DNA of 64,000 bases, taken from the NCBI GenBank assembly GCA_020401865.1, contig JADCAS010000018.1:51248-115247 (forward strand). The letters are read 5' to 3'. This stretch comes from Phenylobacterium sp. (GTDB lineage: Bacteria > Pseudomonadota > Alphaproteobacteria > Caulobacterales > Caulobacteraceae). The notes under the pieces are model-generated. The model was not told the origin of the DNA, did no database searches, and saw nothing but the letters and a program-made list of their open reading frames with translations. The translations under genes were made by a program, and so were the position numbers. This document shows, piece after piece, positions 36,537 to 46,434 of the stretch (positions are counted from its first letter, which is position 1; each line of letters opens with the position of its first letter).

Positions 36537-36565
36537 AAAACGGGCCCGCAGGGACTGCGGGCCCG
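36537..36565 (-). terminator. Rho-independent terminator of the DUF989 gene
   Basis: A perfect 11-base-pair stem (CGGGCCCGCAG / CTGCGGGCCCG) with a GGA/TCC loop is followed on the minus strand by four T residues. It lies 24 bases beyond the DUF989 stop. The T-tract is short, so termination may be partial, and the structure sits immediately before the ribosome-binding site of the next gene. Confidence 0.65.
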
Positions 36566-36588
36566 CCTCCTCGACCGGAATCCGGGGA

Positions 36589-37227
36589 TCAGCCGAAGAT
36601 GGTCTGGTTCATGCCCATGGTGGCGAGCATTGGGATGGAAAGGAAGGTGTTGAGGCGCGAGAACAGCATGGCGGTCTTCGCCGCCTTGGCTTTGGCGTCG
36701 GCGTCGGCCTCGACGATACCCAGAGCGATCTTCTGGTTCGGCCAGATGAAGACCCAGACATTGAAGAACATGACCGTGGCGAGCCACATGCCCAGGCCAA
36801 TGAAGCTGTGCTGCGGATTGCCGCTGGTCAGGCCCAGGGCGAAAGCGTCGACGAGATAGCCGCGGTTGTAGGCCAGGAGAACTCCGGCCACCCAGGTGAG
36901 CAGCGCCGCCCAGCGGAACCAGAAAAGAGCCTCCGGCGCGATGTACTTGGAGACCGCCGGCTTCAGCTCGGCCGGGATTTCCGGCATCTTCCGCAGCTGG
37001 ACGAAGTTGAAATAGTACAGCAGCCCGATCCACATGATGCCGAACACCAGGTGGAGGAAACGAAGCACCGCCTGGACGAAGGTGGCGTCAAGCACCGCCT
37101 GGACGAAGGTGGCGTCCACCCCCCTGGCGTGCTGCATGTATCCGCCCACCACCACAAGCGCGATGATCGAGCTCAGGATCACCGTATTGCGGAGGTTTGA
37201 CAGGAGTCCCGAGACAAGATTCGACAT
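36589..37227 (-). CDS. DUF989 / PuuD-N-like membrane protein
   Basis: A 212-residue integral membrane protein matching the membrane part of PuuD-type urate hydroxylases (DUF989), without the C-terminal cytochrome c domain. Four or more helices are visible: VILSSIIALVVVGGYM, FLHLVFGIMWIGLLYYFNFVQ, ALFWFRWAALLTWVAGVLLAY and IGLGMWLATVMFFNVWVFIWP. Conserved histidines in the second helix and near NPQHS could bind haem (inference). Residues around 38-55 contain an exact repeat, DATFVQAVL twice, from a 27-base tandem duplication. The ATG has GAGGG six bases upstream. An FNR/FixK-type box lies 78 bases upstream and a terminator follows, so it is its own transcription unit. Confidence 0.75.
   Translation of the reverse strand: MSNLVSGLLSNLRNTVILSSIIALVVVGGYMQHARGVDATFVQAVLDATFVQAVLRFLHLVFGIMWIGLLYYFNFVQLRKMPEIPAELKPAVSKYIAPEALFWFRWAALLTWVAGVLLAYNRGYLVDAFALGLTSGNPQHSFIGLGMWLATVMFFNVWVFIWPNQKIALGIVEADADAKAKAAKTAMLFSRLNTFLSIPMLATMGMNQTIFG
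37063..37116. repeat. Perfect 27-bp in-frame tandem duplication
   Basis: Bases 37063-37089 and 37090-37116 are identical, head to tail. The unit is 27 bases, so the reading frame of the DUF989 gene is kept and nine residues (DATFVQAVL on the minus strand) are duplicated between the first and second transmembrane helices. Perfect identity implies a recent slippage event. Confidence 0.95.
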
Positions 37228-37298
37228 GTTTAGCCCTCTGAGAGTCTTCCCCTGAAACCTTCTCTTAAGGGCATTCGCCAGCCGCGGGAAGCCGTGGC

Positions 37299-37312
37299 TT
37301 GATCCGGATCAA
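37299..37312. promoter_or_regulatory. FNR/FixK/CRP-family binding site
   Basis: TTGATCCGGATCAA is a perfect palindrome matching TTGAT-N4-ATCAA. Its centre lies 78 bases upstream of the DUF989 ATG; at the usual -41.5 position transcription would start near 37264, leaving a 37-base leader. It overlaps the stop codon of the upstream DUF498 gene. Oxygen- or nitric-oxide-responsive activation of the DUF989 gene is the simplest reading. Confidence 0.7.
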
Positions 37313-37668
37313 ATCGCGATCAGGGCGGCGGCGACCCTCCGGCCCTCGGCGGTGAGGAGGTTGTAGAGCCGCGCCGCCGCCGGGGTATCGAGGAACTCCA
37401 GACCGATCCCGGCCCGCAGGAAGGCTTCCCTCACCTCCCGCGGCGGCAGGCCGTTCTGGACGCCCATTCCCAGGACGAGGAGTTCGCAGACGCCCGGCCC
37501 AGCCGAAAGGACCGCCGAGAGGTTGGCTGCAGAGAGGCCGGCTGAAGAGAGCACCTCCCAATCCCGCGCAGTGTCATCGAGGATCAGGACGGACCCGGGA
37601 CGCCACTCTCCGGAAAGACGGAAGCCGCCGCCGCCGAAGGCGTCGACCTGCGGCGCCGACCGGCTCAT
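37309..37668 (-). CDS. Mth938-like (DUF498) protein
   Basis: A 119-residue protein of the Mth938/NDUFAF3-like family: an N-terminal PQVDAFGGGGFRLSGEWRPGSVLIL, then VCELLVLGMGVQNGLPP and the C-terminal GIGLEFLDTPAAARLYNLLTAEGRRVAAALI. Eukaryotic NDUFAF3 assists complex I assembly; the bacterial role is not established. The ATG overlaps the secF stop (ATGA), so the gene belongs to the yajC-secD-secF operon, as is common in Alphaproteobacteria. An FNR-type box overlaps its stop codon. Confidence 0.85.
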   Translation of the reverse strand: MSRSAPQVDAFGGGGFRLSGEWRPGSVLILDDTARDWEVLSSAGLSAANLSAVLSAGPGVCELLVLGMGVQNGLPPREVREAFLRAGIGLEFLDTPAAARLYNLLTAEGRRVAAALIAI

Positions 37669-38612
37669 CCTGGACGTGCGCCTGCGGCCTTGAGCGGGGC
37701 CGCCTCGTCGTCATCGCGCCGAACCCCCCAGAGCAGGATGATCGGCAGGGCGACATAGATCGAGGAGTACGTGCCGACGATCACCCCGAAAACCATCGTG
37801 AACACCAGCGGGAAGAGAACCGGTCCGCCGAAGAAGAGGGCGCCGGAAAGGGCGATGATGGCGGTCGTGCCCGTGATCAGATTGCGCGACAGACGTTCAT
37901 TCTCGGACCGGTTGATGATGTCCCGCAGCGGCGTCGTCTTGTACTTGCGCAGGTTCTCACGCAGCCGGTCGAAGGTGATGACCTTCTCGTTCATCGAGTA
38001 GCCGATGACGGTCAACAAGGCGGCGATCGAGGTCATCGACACTTCCAGTTGCGCGAGTGACAGAACCCCCATGGTGAGGATCACGTCATGCAGGATGGCC
38101 GCGATGGCCCCCATGCCGAACTGAAGCTGGAAGCGAAACCAGATGTAGAGCAGCATCAGGACCATGGCGAGGGCGAGGGCGAGGGCCCCGGACCGTGCAA
38201 GTTCCCCGGACACCTTTCCGCCCACAGTCTCTGCGCGCCGGATCTCGATGCCGGGAAAGGCCTTCTGGAGCGCACCCTTGACCACCTGGGTGCTGGCGTT
38301 GAGGTCGGCGTCGTCCGCCACCCGGAAACGCAGGATAGCGCCATTCCCCTGCCCCAGCGACTGGACCTGAGCGTCTTCACCGCCGGCCTCCGTCATCACC
38401 CGGCGCAGCCCGCCGATGTCGAGGGGCTTCTCTGTTTCGACCTCGATCAAGGCGCCGCCGACGAAGTCGATTCCGAAATTCAGGCCCCTGAAGGCGATGG
38501 AGCCCAAAGAAATCGCAATCAGGAGGGCGGAGAAGACCGCCGCCATGGGCGCCAGCTTCACAAAGTCGAAGTTGAACTCGCGGGGCAGATTGGTGATGAG
38601 GGGCCAGCGCAT
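37665..38612 (-). CDS. secF: Protein translocase subunit SecF
   Basis: A 315-residue inner-membrane protein that, with SecD, uses the proton gradient to pull exported chains through SecYEG. The first helix (about 21-38) precedes the family motif NFGIDFVGGALIEV, followed by a periplasmic domain and five C-terminal helices containing MLLYIWFRFQLQFGMGAIAAILHDVILTMG and IGYSMNEKVITFDRLREN. The ATG at 38612 is nine bases from the secD stop. The stop overlaps the DUF498 start. Confidence 0.96.
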   Translation of the reverse strand: MRWPLITNLPREFNFDFVKLAPMAAVFSALLIAISLGSIAFRGLNFGIDFVGGALIEVETEKPLDIGGLRRVMTEAGGEDAQVQSLGQGNGAILRFRVADDADLNASTQVVKGALQKAFPGIEIRRAETVGGKVSGELARSGALALALAMVLMLLYIWFRFQLQFGMGAIAAILHDVILTMGVLSLAQLEVSMTSIAALLTVIGYSMNEKVITFDRLRENLRKYKTTPLRDIINRSENERLSRNLITGTTAIIALSGALFFGGPVLFPLVFTMVFGVIVGTYSSIYVALPIILLWGVRRDDDEAAPLKAAGARPG

Positions 38613-38620
38613 GAGAGCCT

Positions 38621-40210
38621 CTAGACGATGGGCAGGGTCTTGGGCTTCTTCGCCCGGTACCACCAGCCAATCAGGAGCTGGGTGACCACCACCGCCGTGA
38701 AGACGGACGTGATGACCCCGATCAGAAGTGTCCAGGCGAAGCCGCGGACCGCCCCGGCGCCGAACATGAACATGATGATGGCCGAAATCGCACTGGTGAT
38801 GTTGGCGTCGAAGATGGACACCAACGCCCGCTCATAGCCGTGCTCCAGCGCCTGCAGGGGCGATCGCCCGAGGTGCGCCTCGTCCCGGACCCGTTCGTAG
38901 ATCAGGACGTTGGCGTCCACAGCCACCGCGAGGGTGAGAATGATGCCTGCGATCCCCGGAAAGGTCAGAGTGGCCTGTGTCATGGACATGGCGCCCACGA
39001 TCAGAAGGACGTTCAACGCCAGAGCAAGGGCGGCAAAGACGCCGAATGTCCCGTAGGCGAAGACGATGAAGGCGAACATGGATGCGGCGCCGATCGCCAT
39101 GGAGATCGCCCCGGCCCGCACGGCGTCTGCGCCCAGTTCAGCGCCGACCGTATTCTGCTGCTCGACCTTCAGGGGCGCCGGAAGGGCGCCGGCGCGCAAC
39201 AGCACCGCCAGGTCATTGGCGCTTTCCGCCGTGAAGTTCCCAGAGATCTGTCCAGAGCCGCCCATGATGGCGCTTTGGATCACCGGGGCCGAAATGATCT
39301 TGCCGTCCAGGACGATCGCGAACCGCTTGCCGATGTTGTTGGCCGTCGTTTCCCCAAAGCGGGAGGCGCCCTGGCCATTGAAGCGGAAGTTGACGACCGG
39401 CTGTCCGGTCTGTCCGTCGAAGCCCTGAGAAGCCTCCGTAAGCATCTCCCCGGTTACGACGGCGCGCTTCTTCAGAAGGAGCGGCCCCTCATCCTGGCTC
39501 GGCAGGACCACCGAACCCGGCGGAACGCGTCCTTGCAGGGCTTCGGCGACCGAGACGGAGTCGTCCACCATCTGGAAGGTCAGCTTGGCGGTCTGGCCGA
39601 TGATGGACTTCAGTCGCTCCGGATCGCTCTCGCCGGGAGCCTGCACGACGATCTGGTCAAATCCCTGCCGCTGGATGGCGGGCTCACGGGTGCCCAGGGC
39701 GTCGATCCGCCGGCGGATGATCTCGATGGACTGGTCGACCGCCCGGCTGGCTTCCGCGTTGAGAGCCTGCGCCGACCAGCCCATCCGGATGCGCTGATCG
39801 GCCTGGGACGAGAGCTCCAGCCCGCTGCCGCCTGTGGCGATATCGCCGCCGAGCCGGGTCCGCAGCAGGTTGAGGGCCTCGTTCGACCGGGCGGGGTCGG
39901 TGATGCGGACGGTCACGTCGGAACCGACCTGGCCGAGGTCCGTGAAGGCGATATCCTCGGCCCGCAGTGTGGTGCGGACATCCTCGATGAGGTTGGTCGT
40001 CTTCTCCACGCGGAGCGCGCGGGTATCCACGGAGAGCTTGAGGTAGGATCCGCCCTGGAGGTCCAGGCCCAGGTTCAGGGTCTGCTTTGGCAAGAAGGCA
40101 GGAAGCTGCTCCCGTACGCTCGCGGGCAGCAGGTTGGGCAGCGTGAACAGCACGCCGAAGATCAGGGCGGCGACGACGGAGATCAGCCGCCAGCGCGAGG
40201 GAGCGAGCAT
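38621..40210 (-). CDS. secD: Protein translocase subunit SecD
   Basis: A 529-residue SecD. The N-terminal helix (about 9-26) is followed by the signature LGLDLQGGSYLKLSVD and a large periplasmic P1 domain, which includes RIDALGTREPAIQRQGFDQIVVQAPG. The C-terminal membrane domain shows IVFAYGTFGVFAALALALNVLLIVGAMS, LTLAVAVDANVLIYERVRDEAHLG and AITTxI-like TSAISAIIMFMFGAGAVRGFAWTLLIGV. It lies ten bases after yajC and nine before secF in one operon. Confidence 0.97.
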   Translation of the reverse strand: MLAPSRWRLISVVAALIFGVLFTLPNLLPASVREQLPAFLPKQTLNLGLDLQGGSYLKLSVDTRALRVEKTTNLIEDVRTTLRAEDIAFTDLGQVGSDVTVRITDPARSNEALNLLRTRLGGDIATGGSGLELSSQADQRIRMGWSAQALNAEASRAVDQSIEIIRRRIDALGTREPAIQRQGFDQIVVQAPGESDPERLKSIIGQTAKLTFQMVDDSVSVAEALQGRVPPGSVVLPSQDEGPLLLKKRAVVTGEMLTEASQGFDGQTGQPVVNFRFNGQGASRFGETTANNIGKRFAIVLDGKIISAPVIQSAIMGGSGQISGNFTAESANDLAVLLRAGALPAPLKVEQQNTVGAELGADAVRAGAISMAIGAASMFAFIVFAYGTFGVFAALALALNVLLIVGAMSMTQATLTFPGIAGIILTLAVAVDANVLIYERVRDEAHLGRSPLQALEHGYERALVSIFDANITSAISAIIMFMFGAGAVRGFAWTLLIGVITSVFTAVVVTQLLIGWWYRAKKPKTLPIV

Positions 40211-40220
40211 GCGTCCAGGC

Positions 40221-40571
40221 CTAGGCCTTGGCGTCGTTAGCGGCGCCGTCGCCTTTCGAGCGGACCGACGAGATCATGGACTTCACGACCTTGACAGTGA
40301 CGCCCTGGGCGATCTCCACGCCGACCTCGCCGTCCTCAACCCGCACGATCTTGCCGACCACGCCGGACGCCAGGACGACCACGTCATTGCGCTTCAGGGC
40401 GGCGAGCATTTCCTGGTGCTGCTTCATCCGCTTCTGCTGAGGACGGATCAGCAGGAAGTAGAAGAGGACAAACAGACCGATCAGCGGGGCGATCTGCAGG
40501 AGCATGGCCTCGATTCCGCCTCCGGCGGGAGCTCCGGCGGCGGTCTGGGCGTAGGCGGGGGTGGCGAACAT
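40221..40571 (-). CDS. yajC: Preprotein translocase subunit YajC
   Basis: A 116-residue single-span membrane protein of the SecDF-YajC complex. The helix APLIGLFVLFYFLLIRPQQKR (about 28-48) carries the YajC signature RPQQKRMKQHQEML, followed by the cytoplasmic LKRNDVVVLASGVVGKIVRVEDGEVGVEIAQGVTVKVVKSMI. It is the first gene of the yajC-secD-secF operon. The 110-base gap to the divergent DUF815 gene must hold the promoters for both. Confidence 0.95.
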   Translation of the reverse strand: MFATPAYAQTAAGAPAGGGIEAMLLQIAPLIGLFVLFYFLLIRPQQKRMKQHQEMLAALKRNDVVVLASGVVGKIVRVEDGEVGVEIAQGVTVKVVKSMISSVRSKGDGAANDAKA

Positions 40572-40681
40572 GGCCTCTCCGAGGGGGACGGGTGCAGTCT
40601 GCGCCCGAGTTCAGGGTCGCCGGAAGCTATGCGCTTGACCGACCTTTTGCAATGGAGGGTCGGGATGGCTAATCACGCTCC

Positions 40682-41521
40682 ATGACCCAGGATCTTTCTC
40701 CCCTTCTGCTCCGCATCGCTGAAGCCCTGGAAAGGCTCGCTCCACCAGCGTCGCCGACGCCGGACTTCTCAGGCGCGCGGCTGTTCCGGCACGATGCCGG
40801 ACGGGGGCTTTTCATCGCGGCGCCCGACTATCCCCTGCCCCTGGATGCTCTCCTCGGCGTCGATCGCCAGAAGGAGGCCCTGTCCGCAAACCTCTCCCGG
40901 TTTGCTGCTGGTCTGCCCTGCAATCATGTTCTCCTGTGGGGGGTGCGGGGCGCGGGCAAGAGTTCCATGGCCAAGGCGGCCTTCATGGCCTGCGCCCGGG
41001 ACCGGGAGGACCTCAAACTCATCGAAGTGGACCGGGACGAGATCACCGCCCTGCCCCGGCTCTTTGACATCCTCCGGGAACGCCCGGAACGCTTCATCGT
41101 GCTCTGCGACGATCTGTCCTTCGAGGATGGCGCGGAAGCCGCCAAGGCGCTGAAGTCGGCCCTGGAGGGCGGTGTGTCAGGCCCCCCGTCGACCGTACTC
41201 TTCCTGGCCACCTCGAACCGGCGTCACCTCATGCCCCGGGGCCACGTCGAGGACCGGGGACTGGTCGCCGCTGCAGAGGACGCCGAGGAAGAGGTGAGCG
41301 TCTCCGACCGTTTCGGCCTCTGGATCGGCTTCCCGCCCATGGACCAGCCGACCTACCTCGCCGCCGTGCGGGCCTATGCGCGGCGGTACGGCCTGCCCGT
41401 AAGGGGGCTGGACCGACGGGCCCTGCAGTGGGCGCAGGCGCGCGGGGGCCGCTCGGGCCGCGTCGCCTGGCAGTTCATCCTCGACCTCGCCGGATCGAAG
41501 GGGATCGCCCTGCCCGTCTGA
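40682..41521 (+). CDS. DUF815 AAA-type ATPase
   Basis: A 279-residue DUF815 ATP-binding protein: DALLGVDRQKEALSANLSRFAAGLPCNHVLLWGVRGAGKSSMAKAA gives the P-loop (about 87-94), FIVLCDDLSFED the Walker B and VLFLATSNRRHLMPR the sensor 1 region, with DRFGLWIGFPPMDQPTYL further on. The family is common in Proteobacteria and generally annotated as predicted ATPase; its function is not established. It is divergent from yajC and converges with dipM. Confidence 0.85.
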   Translation: MTQDLSPLLLRIAEALERLAPPASPTPDFSGARLFRHDAGRGLFIAAPDYPLPLDALLGVDRQKEALSANLSRFAAGLPCNHVLLWGVRGAGKSSMAKAAFMACARDREDLKLIEVDRDEITALPRLFDILRERPERFIVLCDDLSFEDGAEAAKALKSALEGGVSGPPSTVLFLATSNRRHLMPRGHVEDRGLVAAAEDAEEEVSVSDRFGLWIGFPPMDQPTYLAAVRAYARRYGLPVRGLDRRALQWAQARGGRSGRVAWQFILDLAGSKGIALPV

Positions 41522-41525
41522 CGCC

Positions 41526-43523
41526 TCAGCGCGGCAGGAGCAGGGACGGCGACACGGGTCGCGCCCGCTCTGTGGGCGTCGGTGCGTAGCGGATTTCAAA
41601 GTGGAGCTGGGGTTCCGCGACCCCGCCCGTATCGCCCGCTTCACCGATCTGTTGTCCCTGCAGGACCTTCTGCTGGATCTTCACGTCCACGTTGGACAGG
41701 TGAGCGTAGGCCGTGACCCAGCCGTCTGGATGCTTGATCAGCACCAGGTTGCCGAAGCCGGGCACCTGGTCCCCGGCATAGACCACCTCGCCGGCGGCGG
41801 ACGCCCTCACCGGGGCCCCGCGGGCGGCCCGGATGTTGATCCCGTCGTTCCGCTGGCCGGTGCCTTTGGGGCCGAAGTCCGAGAGAATCTCCCCTCGTAG
41901 CGGCCAGAGGAAGCGTCCCTTGCCGAGGGCGGCGATCTGGGCGTCGGTCAGGGGTGTGGTGGAGGCCGTGGGAGGCGGTGTGAAACCGCCAGAGGGCGGC
42001 CTCGCGGGGACTGGGGGCGTCGGAGCCGGCGCGACCCTGGGAGGCGGCGGAAGAGGACGCGGCGCGGGCGGCGCGACCACTGGCGTCTGCGGGGTGGTCC
42101 GCGGGGGCTCGGGGCGGGTCTGCGGCGGCGGCGGCGCGGGGGCCGGCGTCGGGGGTGTCGCCTGCGGCGCGACCGGCGTCGTCGGACCCGAGGGCGGAGC
42201 TTGGGCTGGCGTGGCCGGACGGGTCACCGCCGGCTGTCCGGGCTCGGTCCTCAGCTCAGGGGGGCCGGCGGCGGAAGGATCCTCCAACGGCGCATCCGTC
42301 TCGGGAGCCACCGTCGCGGGGGCGACCGCCTCAGGCGAGGGCCGGGGCGCAGGCGCCGGGACGCGGATGGTTTCACGGATCGGTCCGCGGTCCCGCGCTT
42401 CGTCGGGCAGGATGAGGCGCTGGCCGGACCGGATCGTGGCCGACGTGCGCAGGCCGTTGGCCGCGGCCAGGGCCCTCGGGGTCACGCTAAACCGGCGCGC
42501 AATGACGGAAAGAGTATCGCCGGCGACGGCCACGTAGGCCCTCTGGGTTTCCGCCGGCCCCTTGAGAACCTGACCGGGGCGCAGTGTGTAGGGCGGCTTG
42601 AGGCCGTTGAGGCTCGAAAGCTCTTTCCGGGACAGCCCCATGCGGTCGGCGATCCCGTCGACGGTGTCACCCTTGCGAACTGTGTAGGCGGCGGGCTTGC
42701 CCTTGACCGAAATCACCCGGCCGCCGGCCAGGACACGGACAGTGGCGGCCCCCTGAGGTGCGACCGGCGCCGCCTCGGCAGGGGGATTCTCATCAGGGCG
42801 GGCCGGGCGGGTGGCGGCAGGCGGCGGCGGGCGGGTCGGCGCGGTGGCGGACCGGATGGGCCCACGGTCCCTGTAGCCCTGGGGGAGGGTCAGTCTCTGT
42901 CCCGCCCTGAGGGCGGCTGTACTGCGCAGCCCGTTCTCGCCGGCCAGCGCCCGGGTGGACACTGAGAAACGCCGGGCGACAACCTCAAGACTGTCGCCCT
43001 CGGCGACCACATAAGCCTTGCGGGTCTCGGGCGGCCCCTTGAGTACGCGACCCACGCTCAAGGCGTAGGGCGGCTTCAGACCGTTGAGGTCAGCGAAGGC
43101 CTTTCGGGTCATGCCCAGTCGGTTCGCAATCTCGTCGACGGTGTCGCCGCTGCGCACGATGTAGGTTGAAGGTCCGCTGGAGACGTTCACGACGCGGCCG
43201 GCGGCCTGGGCTCTTCCAGCCGAACCTTCGCCACCCTGAGGCCCAGGCAACCTGAGCTTCATTCCCGCATCGATCCGGGCGCCGGAGCCCAGGTCGTTGG
43301 CCTCGGCAATGGCCTCCGGAGACACTCCGAGCTTTCGGCCGATGCCGTAGAGGGTATCGCCCCTCTGGACGGTGTAGGTGTCGCCAGAAGCCTGGAGCAG
43401 GGCCAGCTGAACCGGCGCGGCCTCTCCGCCAACGGGTTCGCGGGCCGCCGAAGGGCTGGCCACGCTGACGAAGGCGGTCGTCGCCGCAAGCATCAGGACG
43501 GTCCGGTTGAGAAAACTGCTCAT
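41526..43523 (-). CDS. dipM: DipM-like LysM/LytM division factor
   Basis: A 665-residue exported protein. A signal peptide (NRTVLMLAATTAFVSVASPSAA) is followed by five LysM domains at about 50-94, 121-164, 171-214, 280-323 and 330-373, a long Pro/Ala-rich linker and a C-terminal LytM (M23) domain. LysM 2-3 and 4-5 are near-duplicates of each other. The first catalytic motif of M23 is degenerate (NDGIN where active enzymes have HxxxD), while HLS and LHFEIR remain, so it probably activates amidases rather than cutting peptidoglycan, as described for Caulobacter DipM. The ATG at 43523 starts the signal peptide. pcm is upstream. Confidence 0.82.
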   Translation of the reverse strand: MSSFLNRTVLMLAATTAFVSVASPSAAREPVGGEAAPVQLALLQASGDTYTVQRGDTLYGIGRKLGVSPEAIAEANDLGSGARIDAGMKLRLPGPQGGEGSAGRAQAAGRVVNVSSGPSTYIVRSGDTVDEIANRLGMTRKAFADLNGLKPPYALSVGRVLKGPPETRKAYVVAEGDSLEVVARRFSVSTRALAGENGLRSTAALRAGQRLTLPQGYRDRGPIRSATAPTRPPPPAATRPARPDENPPAEAAPVAPQGAATVRVLAGGRVISVKGKPAAYTVRKGDTVDGIADRMGLSRKELSSLNGLKPPYTLRPGQVLKGPAETQRAYVAVAGDTLSVIARRFSVTPRALAAANGLRTSATIRSGQRLILPDEARDRGPIRETIRVPAPAPRPSPEAVAPATVAPETDAPLEDPSAAGPPELRTEPGQPAVTRPATPAQAPPSGPTTPVAPQATPPTPAPAPPPPQTRPEPPRTTPQTPVVAPPAPRPLPPPPRVAPAPTPPVPARPPSGGFTPPPTASTTPLTDAQIAALGKGRFLWPLRGEILSDFGPKGTGQRNDGINIRAARGAPVRASAAGEVVYAGDQVPGFGNLVLIKHPDGWVTAYAHLSNVDVKIQQKVLQGQQIGEAGDTGGVAEPQLHFEIRYAPTPTERARPVSPSLLLPR

Positions 43524-43622
43524 CGCCGCTCCGGCTCTGTTTACCCAGTGTGGCGCCGCGAATTGGATCGTCGACGCGACCCGCATTCTCAGCCCCAAGA
43601 AATCGTCACTAATTTGGCGCGC

Positions 43623-44282
43623 TCAGGAGTCCTTCGCGACACCGTCCAACAAGGGTACAAACCTGACTTCCATCAGGGTCTCCACCGTGAACCCGCCCTC
43701 CCCGTCCCCGACATAGCGGTTCAGCTTCTGGACGGGCCCTCGACCTACAGGCGCCACCAATACCCCTTTTGGCTTCAATTGCGCCAGAAGCGCGCGCGGA
43801 TCTTCCGGAGCCGCAGCGGTGACCATGATCCGGTCGAAGGGCGCCTGTTCAGGCCAGCCCTGGCCCCCGTCCCCAAAGCGGGTGATCACATTGGTCAAGC
43901 CGATTTGGCGGAACCGGGCCTCCGCAGCGGACAGCAGGGTCCGGTATCGTTCCACCGAGTAGACCAGCCGCGCCAGCTTGGACAGGATGGTGGTCTGGTA
44001 GCCGGACCCCGTCCCGATCTCGAGAACTCGGGAGCGCTTCTCGATCCGCAGGGCCTGGGTCATCAGGCCCACGATGTAAGGCTGGCTGATGGTCTGACCG
44101 CACGCGATAGGCAGGGCCTGGTCCTCGAAGGCCCTTTCCTGGAAGAGGTCAGGCGTGAAGAGATCCCTTGGGGTCGTGGCGATGGCGGTCAGCACCGCCG
44201 GATCCGAAACACCCTGTTCCCGGAGCCCCTCCATCAGTCGGGCGTGCCGCGGATCCTCGGGCGTATGGGGACGACGCACCAC
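43623..44282 (-). CDS. pcm: Protein-L-isoaspartate O-methyltransferase
   Basis: A 219-residue PCMT that methylates isoaspartyl residues in damaged proteins to start their repair. The substrate loop PIACGQTISQPYIVGLMTQAL and SAM motif I VLEIGTGSGYQTTILSKL are characteristic, with RIMVTAAAPEDPRALLAQLKPKGVLVAPVG as the C-terminal core. It starts with GTG two bases after the surE stop; surE-pcm adjacency is widely conserved. It is 99 bases before dipM. Confidence 0.95.
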   Translation of the reverse strand: MVRRPHTPEDPRHARLMEGLREQGVSDPAVLTAIATTPRDLFTPDLFQERAFEDQALPIACGQTISQPYIVGLMTQALRIEKRSRVLEIGTGSGYQTTILSKLARLVYSVERYRTLLSAAEARFRQIGLTNVITRFGDGGQGWPEQAPFDRIMVTAAAPEDPRALLAQLKPKGVLVAPVGRGPVQKLNRYVGDGEGGFTVETLMEVRFVPLLDGVAKDS

Positions 44283-44284
44283 CC

Positions 44285-46391
<2,107 letters not shown>

Positions 46392-46434
46392 CTAGTCCGC
46401 GTCGCCGGGGGCGCCAACCGTCTCCGGGGCGTAT

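Noticed and set aside
38840..40240. 466-codon open frame opposite secD
   Set aside because: Antisense shadow of secD; Gln/Gly/Arg-rich and without motifs.
41800..43200. Regular repeats suggestive of a CRISPR or tandem array in dipM
   Set aside because: The repeats are LysM coding modules and Pro-rich linkers, not direct repeats with unique spacers.
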